DNA of 53,207 bases from Runella sp. (GCF_027484545.1 NZ_JAIXST010000276.1:1-53207), one strand, 5' to 3'; shown: positions 39,939 through 49,274, counted from the first letter of the stretch. Made by a program: numbers and translations. The notes: generated from the sequence alone by a model not told the origin.

Positions 39939-40784
39939 TCAAACCAATTCCATTGCCCTTTCTTCGGCTTTTTCTTCTTTCCAGTGTTTCCAGCGCGGTC
40001 CTAATACTCTATTCATTCCTTTGTCAATGGCAAAGTGGCGGGCAATATTCCATAAACCGCGCAAACGGGTATAGACACTGTCATTGGAACGAAGCGCTAT
40101 GGAGAATCCTCCGTCCACATATTGAATAAAATGCCAATACATGGAAGGAATAAATAGGGTTTCGCCGTGTTCGAGAGTTGTATCCCAGCCTTGAGCATTT
40201 TTAAAGGCGGGATAGTTTTCATAGTCGGGCTTCAACACGTTCATGTGGCTCTGTACCGTGAACGGATGTTGATATAGGTAAGGACTTTGGTCGGGGGAAA
40301 AAAGCACAACCCGCTTTCGGGTTTGAAACTGCGTCAGAAATACAGAAGAGCAGTCGATGTCGTAATGTAAACTGACAACCGCGTCCTGCCCTCCAAAAAA
40401 CATGAACGGATACTCTTTTACAAAGCCGTCAGTAATGGTAGGCATTTTAATATCTTTCACCATATCGGGTGCATGTTGAAAGATATTATACAAAAACATC
40501 CTCAATTCGGTAGGGCCTTCCTGAATTAAGTCCAGATAATCCCCAAAAGGCATGTGCACTTTAGGAGCCATGTAGCCTTTGCCTGCGTTGTGGAAATCAT
40601 TTCCAAAAAGAGGGACTTTCAAATGTCCGTAATTGGTCTTCAGATAATCGAACGTCCATTTGTCAGTGGCAGGCCAATCGGCAGCTAAATCGCGAAAAAC
40701 TACCGGACGCGAAGGTAAAAGGTATTGTTCTCTGAATTCTTCAGGAGTAAGTCCCGAACGTTTTTCAATAGGCTGTAATTGCAT
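39939..40784 (-). CDS. cupin-like (JmjC-type) domain protein
   Basis: A 281-residue Cupin_8/JmjC-like protein, a candidate Fe(II)/2-oxoglutarate oxygenase. RPVVFRDLAADWPATDKWTF is the family N-terminal motif, VSLHYDIDCSSVFLTQFQ holds the HxD metal pair (about residues 136-138), and FIPSMYWHFIQYVDGGFSIA holds the distal His (about 217). KRVVLFSP matches the usual 2-oxoglutarate-side Lys/Arg strand. Bacterial members hydroxylate proteins or small molecules; the substrate is unknown. Transcribed alone; upstream is a 385-nt gene-free stretch. Confidence 0.9.
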   Translation of the reverse strand: MQLQPIEKRSGLTPEEFREQYLLPSRPVVFRDLAADWPATDKWTFDYLKTNYGHLKVPLFGNDFHNAGKGYMAPKVHMPFGDYLDLIQEGPTELRMFLYNIFQHAPDMVKDIKMPTITDGFVKEYPFMFFGGQDAVVSLHYDIDCSSVFLTQFQTRKRVVLFSPDQSPYLYQHPFTVQSHMNVLKPDYENYPAFKNAQGWDTTLEHGETLFIPSMYWHFIQYVDGGFSIALRSNDSVYTRLRGLWNIARHFAIDKGMNRVLGPRWKHWKEEKAEERAMELV

Positions 40785-41169
40785 TTTTTAACGATGGTTT
40801 TAAGTGGAGAATACATACTTTAGTATATATGATAAATCACTAAAAAATCGTACCAACACGTGTGTATTTTATGCCCATTAGCACCATTTGGCTCCAATGC
40901 TCTTTCTCTTCTACTTTTTTTAGCCAATAAGTGCGGTTTATTTGACCATAAAACTCTAACAAACAGTGAATTTGTTCCATAAACCACATTAAAATCTCTT
41001 TGAATTACACAAAAAATAATTCAACAGGTTGGATATACAGAATTACAATGGTTTTTGGGTATTCTAATTCTTTTACCTCAAACAACTACTTGGAAGATTC
41101 GAGCGAGTTAGTAAATTTGGGGACTTTGAATCTTAATAACTTTGATGAACTAAATTTCTCTAAACTACA
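40785..41169. other. 385-nt intergenic region between divergent genes
   Basis: AT-rich, between the cupin gene (minus) and the phosphoglucomutase gene (plus). It holds a small dyad ATACTTTAGTAT (40815-40826) near the cupin start and a promoter-like pair at 41116-41144. A 66-codon frame (41000-41200) lies across the phosphoglucomutase start and looks non-coding. Nothing else is seen. Confidence 0.6.
41116..41144 (+). promoter_or_regulatory. possible promoter of the phosphoglucomutase gene
   Basis: TTTG (41116-41119), a 17-nt spacer and TAACTTTG (41137-41144), 26 nt before the ATG. The -7 matches TAnnTTTG exactly; the spacer is 2 nt shorter than usual. Confidence 0.4.
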
Positions 41170-42918
41170 ATGCTTGAAGCTGCTGTACAAACCAAAATAG
41201 ACCAATGGCTCGGTGGAAATTACGATGCCGATAGCAAAGCTACTATTCAACAACTTGTTGATCAACAAAGCTTTACTGAGCTGACAGACTCATTTTACAA
41301 AGATTTAGAGTTTGGTACTGGGGGATTGCGCGGATTGATTGGGATTGGTTCTAACCGCATGAATCAGTACACCGTAGGAGCTGCTACACAAGGTTTAGCC
41401 AATTATCTGAACAAAACTTTTGCTGGCGAAAAAATCAGTGTCGCTATTGCTCACGATTGCCGTATCAAATCAGATGAATTTGCGCAGGTGATTGCCAACA
41501 TATTTTCGGCCAACGGAATTGACGTTTATTTATTTAAGTCATTGCGCCCAACTCCCGAACTCAGTTTTGCCATTCGACTTTTGGGCTGTAAAAGTGGCGT
41601 AGTCGTAACGGCTTCTCACAACCCGAAGGAATACAACGGCTACAAAGCGTATTGGGATGACGGCTCGCAGGTGGTGGCTCCGCACGATAAAAATATAATC
41701 GACGAGGTCAATGCCATCAAAACGATCGATGATATTAAATTTCAAGGAGATTCTTCCAAAATTCACCCTATCGGTGAAGAAGTCGATGAAAAATACATTG
41801 ACCAAATTTTATCATTGTCAATTTCAAAAGAGGCAATTGCGCGGCAAAAAGACCTGAAGATTGTGTACACGCCCATCCACGGAACCGGTGTAACGCTTGT
41901 GCCGACGTTGCTGTCGCGTATGGGATTTGAGAACGTAACCGTCATTACTGAACAAGCCGAACCCAACGGAAACGGACAATTCCCGACAGTGGTTTATCCT
42001 AACCCCGAAGAATCGGAAGCGATGTCGATGGCGGTAAACAAAGCCAAGGAAATTGACGCTGACCTTGTGATGGGAACCGACCCGGATGCCGACCGTGTAG
42101 GAATTGCCGTTAAAAACCACCACGGTGAAATTCAATTACTGAACGGGAATCAAACCGCTACTGTATTGATTTATTACCTGCTCCAGGCGTGGAAAGAAGC
42201 GGGTAAGTTAACGGGGAAAGAGTTTGTGTGCAAAACCATTGTTACCACCGATTTGATTGATAAAATGGCTGCCGGTTACGGGGTTCATTGTTACAATACA
42301 CTGACCGGGTTTAAATACATTGCGCAGGTAATCAGAGAGTTGGAAGGACAACAACAGTTTATTGGCGGAGGAGAAGAAAGCTACGGATACCTCATTGGTG
42401 ATGCCGTACGTGACAAAGATGCCATTGCAAGCTGTGGGATGATTGCCGAGTTGACAGCTTACGCCAAGGACAAAGGCCTGAGTTTGTTTGATATGCTGAT
42501 GGAAGTTTACAAGAAATTTGGATTCTATTACGAAGGTCTGATTTCTTTAACCAAAAAAGGTAAAACAGGTGCCGAAGAAATTCAACAAATGATGGCTGAT
42601 TTTCGGGCGAATCCGCCTCAGTCATTGGCCGGTTCTCCGGTAACGCGCATCGACGATTACAAATTTTTGAAGCGCACCGAAAATGGCGTTACGGTAGATA
42701 TTCCGTCGGGAAGTATGGGAATTGAATCATCAAACGTACTTCAATTCTTTACGGCCGATGGGACCAAATTTACGTGTCGTCCCTCGGGAACAGAGCCTAA
42801 AATCAAGTTTTACGTGGGAGTCGTGGGCGCTTTGGAGAAAAATGAAGATTTTGATACAGTTTATGAGTTACTCAAGCAAAAAGTGAAGGCAATTGGTGAA
42901 GAATTGGACTTAAAATAG
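41170..42918 (+). CDS. phospho-sugar mutase (phosphoglucomutase/phosphomannomutase)
   Basis: A 582-residue alpha-D-phosphohexomutase that interconverts hexose 1- and 6-phosphates, linking glycolysis with cell-wall and glycan precursors. The active Ser is in VVVTASHNPKEYNGYK (about residue 149), the Mg-binding loop is DPDADRVGIA (about 304), the sugar loop GGGEESYGYLIG (about 400) and the phosphate loop RPSGTEPKIKF (about 537). The TASHNPKEYNGYK form and the ~580-residue length match PgcA/PGM2-like enzymes. Transcribed alone in the cytoplasm; the start is the ATG that agrees with the promoter-like site. Confidence 0.95.
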   Translation: MLEAAVQTKIDQWLGGNYDADSKATIQQLVDQQSFTELTDSFYKDLEFGTGGLRGLIGIGSNRMNQYTVGAATQGLANYLNKTFAGEKISVAIAHDCRIKSDEFAQVIANIFSANGIDVYLFKSLRPTPELSFAIRLLGCKSGVVVTASHNPKEYNGYKAYWDDGSQVVAPHDKNIIDEVNAIKTIDDIKFQGDSSKIHPIGEEVDEKYIDQILSLSISKEAIARQKDLKIVYTPIHGTGVTLVPTLLSRMGFENVTVITEQAEPNGNGQFPTVVYPNPEESEAMSMAVNKAKEIDADLVMGTDPDADRVGIAVKNHHGEIQLLNGNQTATVLIYYLLQAWKEAGKLTGKEFVCKTIVTTDLIDKMAAGYGVHCYNTLTGFKYIAQVIRELEGQQQFIGGGEESYGYLIGDAVRDKDAIASCGMIAELTAYAKDKGLSLFDMLMEVYKKFGFYYEGLISLTKKGKTGAEEIQQMMADFRANPPQSLAGSPVTRIDDYKFLKRTENGVTVDIPSGSMGIESSNVLQFFTADGTKFTCRPSGTEPKIKFYVGVVGALEKNEDFDTVYELLKQKVKAIGEELDLK

Positions 42919-42946
42919 GATTAATTACTAAATTTTTTAAAAAATA

Positions 42947-42979
42947 TTTGCTTGAACGGAATAAAAACGCGTATATTCA
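42947..42979 (+). promoter_or_regulatory. promoter of a candidate small RNA
   Basis: TTTG (42947-42950), a 21-nt spacer and TATATTCA (42972-42979) resemble the Bacteroidota consensus, with two mismatches in the -7 element. It lies directly before a structured, terminator-ended, gene-free stretch. Confidence 0.4.
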
Positions 42980-42984
42980 CGTTA

Positions 42985-43075
42985 CGTTTAGAGTCCTGAT
43001 GAAAATCAGGGCTTCTCATCATAGGTTAAGTGTGAGAAAAGCCATTCGCTTATAGCGAAATGGCTTTTTTGTTTT
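42985..43075 (+). ncRNA. candidate small structured RNA with terminator
   Basis: About 90 nt between phosphoglucomutase and the next gene. Hairpin 1 is CCTGAT-GAAA-ATCAGG (42995-43010, GNRA-type loop), hairpin 2 pairs TTCTCA (43013-43018) with TGAGAA (43033-43038), and the last is a 14-bp stem (43037-43068, one bulge, AAAAGCCATT...) ending in a T-run to 43075. A promoter-like site lies at the right distance upstream. It could instead be a leader or only the terminator of the preceding gene (120 nt away). No known RNA family recognised. Confidence 0.45.
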
Positions 43076-43210
43076 GAGTCTTCTTCCTTATTTTTACATT
43101 TCATTTGTGTCCTGAAAAGTTTAAGTTGAATCATAATAAGAGTTTTGAAAATTAATGCTCTTTTATTATTACTTCTTAATACTCAACTTTCAAATCCTAA
43201 CTCTTTCATA

Positions 43211-44935
43211 ATGAGGAATATTAAGATTGTTTTTTGCCTGCTTCCCCTTTGCGTCGGGGTGATGCTTACATTAGGAAGCTACGCTCAGGATGCCAATTAT
43301 GAGCGAGATTATAAACGTGCGGTAGCCCTCTATAAAACAGGTGAGTATGAATTGGCAATGAATGATTTGACTCCTCTTACTTCGCGTAAACACCAGAATG
43401 GCATGGTGCCGTTTGCGCATTATTATTATGCTTTAGCAGCCCAAAAGACCAATCGCTTTGCTGAAAGCCGCCAAATGCTTATTCAGCTGCGGGAGCGCTA
43501 TCCGGATTGGAAGAAAATAGATGAAGCGAATTATCTATTGGCTGATTTGACCTTTCGCGAAAAACAGTTTGGTGAAGCGCTGGACTATTTAAGCGAAATT
43601 ACCAATGCGTCCGTTAAGAAAGATGCAGAAGTACTGAAAAAGATGTACATCAGCCAATTGCAGGACATCAAGTACCTGAAAAACTTAAATAAGCAATATC
43701 CTTCCGATAAGTTGATTGCCCATACACTGATTGATTTGATTCAAAAGACCTCCAACGATAAAGCGGATTTAGAACTTTCGGATGAACTTACCAATCGTTT
43801 TGGCGCGACTGCGACCAAATCGGCCTCTTCTGCTTCTACTTCGGCAGCAGTTACGCCTATCCGGCAAAATGCGAATAATCCCCAAAAAGGCTACTACAAC
43901 GTAGCGGTCGTTTTGCCGTTCAGACTGAAAGAGTTCAGTGGAAATCAGCGCGTTCGCTCTAATCAGTTTGCCTTTGATATGTACGAAGGCATGAAGTTGG
44001 CAAAAGTTAAATTGCAACAGGAAGGAATACTGGTGAATATGTTTACGTACGATGTCGGAAATGACGCGGAAGAAATGCTGGATATTGTCAACAATACGAA
44101 CTTTGCTCAAACCGATTTAATTGTAGGACCGGTGTACAGCGAGCCGGCTAAACTTGCGGCTGATTTTGCGGAAACCAACAGCATTTATTACGTACATCCA
44201 ACGACTCTGGCAACTGATATTTTAATAAATCATCCCAATACGCTGATGCTGCAACCCTCGTTTGAACGTCAGGCGGCTCAAGGGTTTGAGTTTATGCGTT
44301 CATTGCCTGCCAATACAAATCGTAAAGTAGCGATTTACTACGGCTCGACTCGGCGTGACTCTACGTTGGCGGCGGCTTATCGAGCCAAAGTTACGGAAGC
44401 AGGTTTTCAGGTGGCTGATTTTCGTAAAACCCGTGAAAAATTGGATTCGACAGCGGCCATTACCGAGGCAAATAAACCGGGCCACGTAGCGGTATTCAGC
44501 GGCACCGAAACGGATGGAACCAAAGTAATGAATATGTTGACCAAACGGCGTTTAAATGCGCCTTTGTTGGCAAATGCATCCTGCTTCAATTTGCAAAATA
44601 TTCAACCCTCTTCTTTGTCGGGTCGGGATGTGTATTTAATGGACACTGAATTTATTGATACTTCTAAGCCTCAAGTGCGTGATTTTCAGATTCAATATTT
44701 TACAAAACGCAATACCGTACCTTCCATTTATGCCTTGCAGGGTTATGATGCTTTGCTTTTCTTTGGACGTATGATGCATAAATACCGCAATCAACTTCGT
44801 AGCGGGTTAGATGCCAAAGCCTATTCGGATGATTACCTGCTGTCAGGATTTAATTACCTGCGTTCCAACGATAACCAAGTGGTTCCCATTGTTCAAATGG
44901 ATGATACGAAGTGGGTTCGGGTCAATGGGCAGTAA
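43211..44935 (+). CDS. TPR and periplasmic-binding-protein domain protein (LpoA/ABC-like)
   Basis: About 574 residues from the ATG at 43211, with signal peptide (RNIKIVFCLLPLCVGVMLTL). Residues ~30-200 are TPR-like repeats (ALYKTGEYELAMNDL, HYYYALAAQKTNRFAESRQM, YLLADLTFREKQFGEALDYL). After a Ser/Ala-rich linker, residues ~240-570 are a type 1 periplasmic-binding fold (YNVAVVLPFRLKEFSGNQRV, DLIVGPVYSEPAKLAADFAE, KVAIYYGSTRRDST, LQGYDALLFFGRMMH), as in amino-acid ABC substrate-binding proteins and in LpoA, where TPR plus this fold regulates peptidoglycan synthases. No transporter genes lie beside it, so an envelope-regulatory role is possible. The substrate is unknown. Confidence 0.85.
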   Translation: MRNIKIVFCLLPLCVGVMLTLGSYAQDANYERDYKRAVALYKTGEYELAMNDLTPLTSRKHQNGMVPFAHYYYALAAQKTNRFAESRQMLIQLRERYPDWKKIDEANYLLADLTFREKQFGEALDYLSEITNASVKKDAEVLKKMYISQLQDIKYLKNLNKQYPSDKLIAHTLIDLIQKTSNDKADLELSDELTNRFGATATKSASSASTSAAVTPIRQNANNPQKGYYNVAVVLPFRLKEFSGNQRVRSNQFAFDMYEGMKLAKVKLQQEGILVNMFTYDVGNDAEEMLDIVNNTNFAQTDLIVGPVYSEPAKLAADFAETNSIYYVHPTTLATDILINHPNTLMLQPSFERQAAQGFEFMRSLPANTNRKVAIYYGSTRRDSTLAAAYRAKVTEAGFQVADFRKTREKLDSTAAITEANKPGHVAVFSGTETDGTKVMNMLTKRRLNAPLLANASCFNLQNIQPSSLSGRDVYLMDTEFIDTSKPQVRDFQIQYFTKRNTVPSIYALQGYDALLFFGRMMHKYRNQLRSGLDAKAYSDDYLLSGFNYLRSNDNQVVPIVQMDDTKWVRVNGQ

Positions 44936-45004
44936 TCCACAGTTTATAGTCTAAACCATAGTTTACAGTTTATAGGTGTAATGGTTTGTTACGTTGTGGA
45001 TATA

Positions 45005-45060
45005 GGTCAGACGGTAGTCAGACCGTCTTCTGCTCTTTTGGGTCTGACTATCGTCTGACC
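45005..45060. repeat. 20-bp inverted repeat upstream of hemL (REP-like)
   Basis: Arms 45005-45024 and 45041-45060 (ggtcagacggtagtcagacc and its complement with one mismatch) enclose a 16-nt loop. Each arm also carries internal direct repeats of GTCAGAC. It probably belongs to a dispersed palindrome family or acts as a terminator for the upstream gene. Confidence 0.75.
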
Positions 45061-45150
45061 CGACTGCCCACAACTTAAACAACTAATTCACATAAGTTCA
45101 GTAAACGGTTAATTTTTGTATATTTTCCACCATCAATAGATAATTTTTAG

Positions 45151-46440
45151 ATGTCAATTACAGAGAGTCAATCGCTTTTCGAAAAAGCAAAACAATACAT
45201 TCCGGGGGGAGTCAATTCGCCGGTAAGGGCGTTTAGAGCCGTGGGTGGCTCACCTATTTTTATCAAATTGGCCAAAGGCCCTTATATCTACGACGAAGAC
45301 GGAAATCAATATTTGGAATTCATTAACTCGTGGGGGCCAATGATTTTGGGACATGCTCATGAATTGATTGAAAAAGCGGTTTCGGATGCCATCCAAAATT
45401 CATTTTCCTTTGGAGCACCTACCCGCAAAGAAGTAGAGATGGCAGAATTGATTGTGAGTATGGTGCCTTCGGTGGAGAAAGTACGGATGGTGAATTCTGG
45501 TACAGAAGCAACCATGTCGGCCATTCGGGTAGCGCGAGGCTACACCAGACGCGACAAAATGATCAAATTTGAAGGTTGCTACCACGGCCACGGCGATAGC
45601 TTTTTGATTGCGGCCGGAAGCGGTGCCGTCACGATGGGGGTGCCCGATAGCCCGGGTGTTACCAAAGGCGTGGCCAATGATACGTTGACGGCTCCCTTCA
45701 ATGATTTGGTAGCGTTGGAACAGCTCATTGATGCCAACCGAGGTCGAATCGCCGCCCTGATTTTAGAGCCGGTCGTTGGAAACATGGGTTGTGTGTTGCC
45801 CAAAGAGGGCTATTTGGAAGCCATTCGTTCGCTGTGCACCAAAGAAGGCATTGTTCTGATTTTTGACGAAGTGATGACCGGTTTTCGCTTGTCCAAAGGC
45901 GGTGCGCAGGAACGTTTCGGTATTGTGCCCGACATGACTACGATGGGTAAAATCATCGGCGGCGGGATGCCCGTAGGAGCTTATGGAGGCAAACGTGAAA
46001 TCATGGATTGCGTTTCTCCTGCCGGGCCTGTGTATCAGGCCGGGACGCTTTCGGGGAATCCCATTGCCATGTCGGCAGGGTTGGCGATGCTGCGTTATTT
46101 AGACGCTCATCCCGAAGTGTACATGCGTTTGGATGAAGTGGGAAATACCATTACCGCCGGTTTCAAAACTTCTCTACAGAAATTAGGGTTGAATTATACC
46201 ATTAACCACATTGGGTCGATGTTCACGCTCTTCATGACCGACCAACCCGTTACTGATTTTACTTCGGCCAAAGCGGCTGATTTGCCGTTGTTTGGCCGTT
46301 ATTTCCAAGCGATGCTCAGGCGTGGAATTTACTTGGCCCCTTCGCAATTTGAAAGCCTGTTTTTCTCTTACGCCTTGGAAAATGCGCACATTCAGCAATT
46401 GATAGAGGCCAATGAGGAGGCCTTGCGTGAGGTGATTTAA
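45151..46440 (+). CDS. hemL: glutamate-1-semialdehyde 2,1-aminomutase
   Basis: A 429-residue PLP enzyme of the C5 tetrapyrrole pathway, converting glutamate-1-semialdehyde to 5-aminolevulinate. It opens with SLFEKAKQYIPGGVNSPVRA, typical of HemL. MVNSGTEATMSAIRVARGYT and FEGCYHGHGDSFLIAAGSG bind PLP and substrate, LIFDEVMTGFRL carries the Asp that contacts the pyridine nitrogen, and MTTMGKIIGGGMPVGAYGG holds the PLP Lys (about residue 267). Length and motifs are standard. Transcribed alone; no other heme gene is in the window. The start at 45151 is the standard family start. Confidence 0.97.
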   Translation: MSITESQSLFEKAKQYIPGGVNSPVRAFRAVGGSPIFIKLAKGPYIYDEDGNQYLEFINSWGPMILGHAHELIEKAVSDAIQNSFSFGAPTRKEVEMAELIVSMVPSVEKVRMVNSGTEATMSAIRVARGYTRRDKMIKFEGCYHGHGDSFLIAAGSGAVTMGVPDSPGVTKGVANDTLTAPFNDLVALEQLIDANRGRIAALILEPVVGNMGCVLPKEGYLEAIRSLCTKEGIVLIFDEVMTGFRLSKGGAQERFGIVPDMTTMGKIIGGGMPVGAYGGKREIMDCVSPAGPVYQAGTLSGNPIAMSAGLAMLRYLDAHPEVYMRLDEVGNTITAGFKTSLQKLGLNYTINHIGSMFTLFMTDQPVTDFTSAKAADLPLFGRYFQAMLRRGIYLAPSQFESLFFSYALENAHIQQLIEANEEALREVI

Positions 46441-46467
46441 AAGCTGTCCGTTATACGATTATGTCAG

Positions 46468-46552
46468 AACGCTGATTGTTTAAGATTTTTATGATGGAAT
46501 TATGTTTTGTTGAAGCGTAAATAATCATAAAATTCTCTTAATAATCAGCGTT
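46468..46552. repeat. imperfect inverted repeat after hemL
   Basis: Left arm 46468-46495 and right arm 46524-46552 pair imperfectly over ~28 bp (AACGCTGATT...TTTATGAT). The space between is 28 nt. It lies between convergent hemL and the transporter gene; the AATCAGCGTT end is typical of dispersed Cytophagales repeats (recalled, not checked). Confidence 0.6.
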
Positions 46553-46633
46553 TTGTATCAATGTATGCGTGCCCTGTTTCTAAAATTTTCGGATCACATA
46601 CACCCCTGTACACAAAAGCACGACACCTATTAA

Positions 46634-47029
46634 TCATTGCCAAGTGATGGGATGAAGTGTGGCGCCCAGTAGCCCAAATTGGTCAATCACCATCGCTGCG
46701 ATGATTTGTCCCATCAGTACCAAAACAGTCACATTTCCAATGCCCAGTTTAGGGGCAAGCCAAACAATGAGCAAAACGTAGGTGCCCCCTAAAAGACCGC
46801 CGATATAACTCCACTTGGGAGTGGCAGCAAAATGCGCCATGTTCGGAGCAGTTTGTCGGGACAGCAATATATAGGCTGACAGCCCGATGACGGCAACAAT
46901 AAAGATGGTAAGTGCTGAAAAATAAGGGTTTTGCAGACCTTTTCCCAAAACCGAATTCATAGCACTCTGAAAGGGAATGATTACGCCATCGGTAATGGCG
47001 AGCATGACGTAGAGAATAGAATTGTTCAT
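46634..47029 (-). CDS. DMT family transporter (DUF606/YdcZ type)
   Basis: About 131 residues from the inner ATG at 47027-47029; the longer frame adds a non-membrane leader. Four or five hydrophobic helices are visible (ILYVMLAITDGVIIPF, SALTIFIVAVIGLSAYILL, YIGGLLGGTYVLLIVWLAP, NVTVLVLMGQIIAAMVID), with GALLGAxxV-like and LG.....VLVLMGQ motifs of the DUF606 half-size drug/metabolite transporter. Such half-size proteins usually work as dimers in the inner membrane. Substrate unknown. Confidence 0.85.
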   Translation of the reverse strand: MNNSILYVMLAITDGVIIPFQSAMNSVLGKGLQNPYFSALTIFIVAVIGLSAYILLSRQTAPNMAHFAATPKWSYIGGLLGGTYVLLIVWLAPKLGIGNVTVLVLMGQIIAAMVIDQFGLLGATLHPITWQ

Positions 47030-47134
47030 TTTCACTGGTCTAAAAGTAACGTTTTTTCGAAGTCTTAAATATACTGATAAATCGGAGGTGACAATCAATA
47101 CATGCCGTGAAAGATTTGAAACACCATTTACAGA

Positions 47135-47169
47135 AACGACACGGTCAGTTGCTAAGTAACCGTGTCGTT
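47135..47169 (-). terminator. terminator of the heparinase gene
   Basis: Perfect 11-bp arms (AACGACACGGT / ACCGTGTCGTT) with a 13-nt loop, 40 nt past the heparinase stop on the minus strand, followed there by TCTGTAAATGG. The stem is strong; the U-run is weak. Confidence 0.6.
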
Positions 47170-47208
47170 CTACAAAAATCGGAATGTGTTCCTATCAAAA
47201 GCCGCTTC

Positions 47209-49131
47209 TCAATTCATCCCTATCACAAAGCCATACTTCCCTCTCTGTGCCAATGCCTTATTGGTCAATAAAATGCGTTGCACTGGGTGATTGTCCCATT
47301 TGGTTTTAAAACTCACGTATTCCATTCCTTCGGTGGAAGGCAAATCGGTCGAAATACTCCAGAGTTTGGAGTCATATTGCAGCGTGACGGTTTGGTTTTT
47401 CCACGTTTTGAAAATGATTTTCCCTAGCGTGGCGATATCAATGTCGCAAACCGTCATGAAGACCTGTTGCAGCGAATTGGGTTTTTGATTGAGCGCATAA
47501 TCGTCGCTGATTTCAATCGTGTTTTTAGTTCGGTTCAATTTTACGGTTCGATTCCACGACGCAATACCTGCCTCTTTGTCGTAACTTGGGGCAATGTTCA
47601 TGCTCAAAGAAGACTCTTTATCGTTCACTACACTTTTTACGTTAGCCGCTTCGTAGGCTCTTCCCGCAATTTGTCCTAATCCGTTGATGATAGGTAAATT
47701 ATGGTACTGCGATTGCGTAAACCACAATTCATAGCGTTTCGAGGAAAACGTACGGGCTGTGTAGTTTCCGCGTCCGGCGTCAATGATAACAGGCTCACCA
47801 TTGGCATAAAGCAAAAAATCGCCCACGTCGTTGTGGTTGTGACTTTCGGCATTGTGGCCGCCGTGCGTAGCCATGTAAAAACCGTTGTCAGCGCGGGTAG
47901 TGAGTACTTGAATGTCGTTGAACCAGGCATTTTTAACGGGATTATAGCTATTCTTTCCGGATTCTATGTTCTTAACCGTCAGTAAATTCTGAACTTTACG
48001 CATCCGATGAAAACCATTGTTGGAGATAGCTGTCGGATATTTTTCCACCGCCCATTTGCCAAACTGTTTCAGTTGAGAATCATTGATTTTTTGTCCGAAA
48101 CGGTACAGCATAATCCCGTCAGGTTTGAGCTTGGGGTCGGCATCGGCAAAATTGACGAAGTAATCGTCGGAAATGTGTGTTTTGTAAACGTAAGAAGCCA
48201 TCTTTTGAATCAACGGCTCGCTATAGATGGCTACTTTGCCTTTGGTAGCTTCGTCCAGCAGTTCCAGGCAGTCAAATACGCAGGCACCCGCTGCAAACCA
48301 ATAACTTGGACCTTCGTCGCAACCTCCGTCTTCGCCCAATCCGTTTAAATACAAATCCAATCCCACCATCGAAGCATGCAGCGATTGAGCGCGACGGGCT
48401 TCGTCTTTTTCGAGTAATAAGGCAGCTGTCATCCAGTTGGACATAATCCACGGATTCCAATTGTTGACCGCATTCTTTTTGCTCATCCAACTGTAATGGT
48501 CGGAATGGGTGAGCATGGGTTCAAAGAGGCGATTGTTGGTTTCGTAATAAATCCGCTTACGGACAAGTTTGTTGATTTTATCTAATTTATCCCCCACAAA
48601 ATAATCAGCTAAGGCCAATACAGAGGCGGTTTCGGCGGCGAAAAGATCAACCACACGATTTTCGACATTAGGCAATCCAGTACCCCCGATATGGGCTGGA
48701 ACACCCCAGAAACTTTCTTCACAAATAGACCAAACGCCGTTAAGAATGGCTTCGGTAAAGCGACCTTTGTCTTCGATGCTTTCGGCTACTACTAAATCAA
48801 TCAACGCATTCCGCTTTCCAAACGAAATCTTGCTGTGACGTTCGCGGTCGCCGGAGCGTACGAAATCAAGTGAAAGGGTGGCGGAAATCGGTTCAAATTT
48901 GTAATTGAGTACGTCTTCTCCTGCTTTGATGGTTTTTGTGATAACAGAGTCGGGGAGGGCGGCTTTCCACTCAGCAGCGGTTTTGGGATAGGGCTTGAAT
49001 TGGTTCTGTGGAATCAAGGATTGTTTGACTGCTTCTAACGAATATTTGTTCCCCAGAATATTTCGCTGAGTCACTTGAGAGTGAGCGCAAACAGTCAGCA
49101 ATAGCAAGAAAAATGTAAATAACTTTGTCAT
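47209..49131 (-). CDS. heparinase II/III family polysaccharide lyase, secreted
   Basis: A 640-residue protein with signal peptide (KLFTFFLLLLTVCAHSQ). The N-terminal alpha/alpha-toroid (about residues 60-380, with NNRLFEPMLTHSDHYSWMSK, NAVNNWNPWIMSNWMTAAL and GGCDEGPSYWFAAG) and the C-terminal beta-sandwich (ESHNHNDVGDFLLYANGEPV with IIDAGRGNYT) are those of heparinase II/III-like lyases; the Tyr/His pair in HNHND is the usual catalytic/structural site. These enzymes cleave uronic-acid polysaccharides by beta-elimination. No sulfatase or SusCD genes are adjacent. It is divergent from the PQQ/HEAT/cytochrome gene. Confidence 0.9.
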   Translation of the reverse strand: MTKLFTFFLLLLTVCAHSQVTQRNILGNKYSLEAVKQSLIPQNQFKPYPKTAAEWKAALPDSVITKTIKAGEDVLNYKFEPISATLSLDFVRSGDRERHSKISFGKRNALIDLVVAESIEDKGRFTEAILNGVWSICEESFWGVPAHIGGTGLPNVENRVVDLFAAETASVLALADYFVGDKLDKINKLVRKRIYYETNNRLFEPMLTHSDHYSWMSKKNAVNNWNPWIMSNWMTAALLLEKDEARRAQSLHASMVGLDLYLNGLGEDGGCDEGPSYWFAAGACVFDCLELLDEATKGKVAIYSEPLIQKMASYVYKTHISDDYFVNFADADPKLKPDGIMLYRFGQKINDSQLKQFGKWAVEKYPTAISNNGFHRMRKVQNLLTVKNIESGKNSYNPVKNAWFNDIQVLTTRADNGFYMATHGGHNAESHNHNDVGDFLLYANGEPVIIDAGRGNYTARTFSSKRYELWFTQSQYHNLPIINGLGQIAGRAYEAANVKSVVNDKESSLSMNIAPSYDKEAGIASWNRTVKLNRTKNTIEISDDYALNQKPNSLQQVFMTVCDIDIATLGKIIFKTWKNQTVTLQYDSKLWSISTDLPSTEGMEYVSFKTKWDNHPVQRILLTNKALAQRGKYGFVIGMN

Positions 49132-49274
49132 GAATTTGGATATTGGATTTGAAAAATAATCGGTAAAAACTCCTCAATTGTTCTGGTATTTCTGCTGTGC
49201 AGGCTTTTAATTGTGCCACTGGCATTTCAAATCCGAAAGAGCATAGTGATTTAACCTAAAAATTTGCCTGTCAA

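Noticed and set aside
41000-41200. 66-codon plus-strand frame before phosphoglucomutase
   Set aside because: It overlaps the phosphoglucomutase start, has no family pattern, and lies over a good promoter-like site; the real gene begins at 41170.
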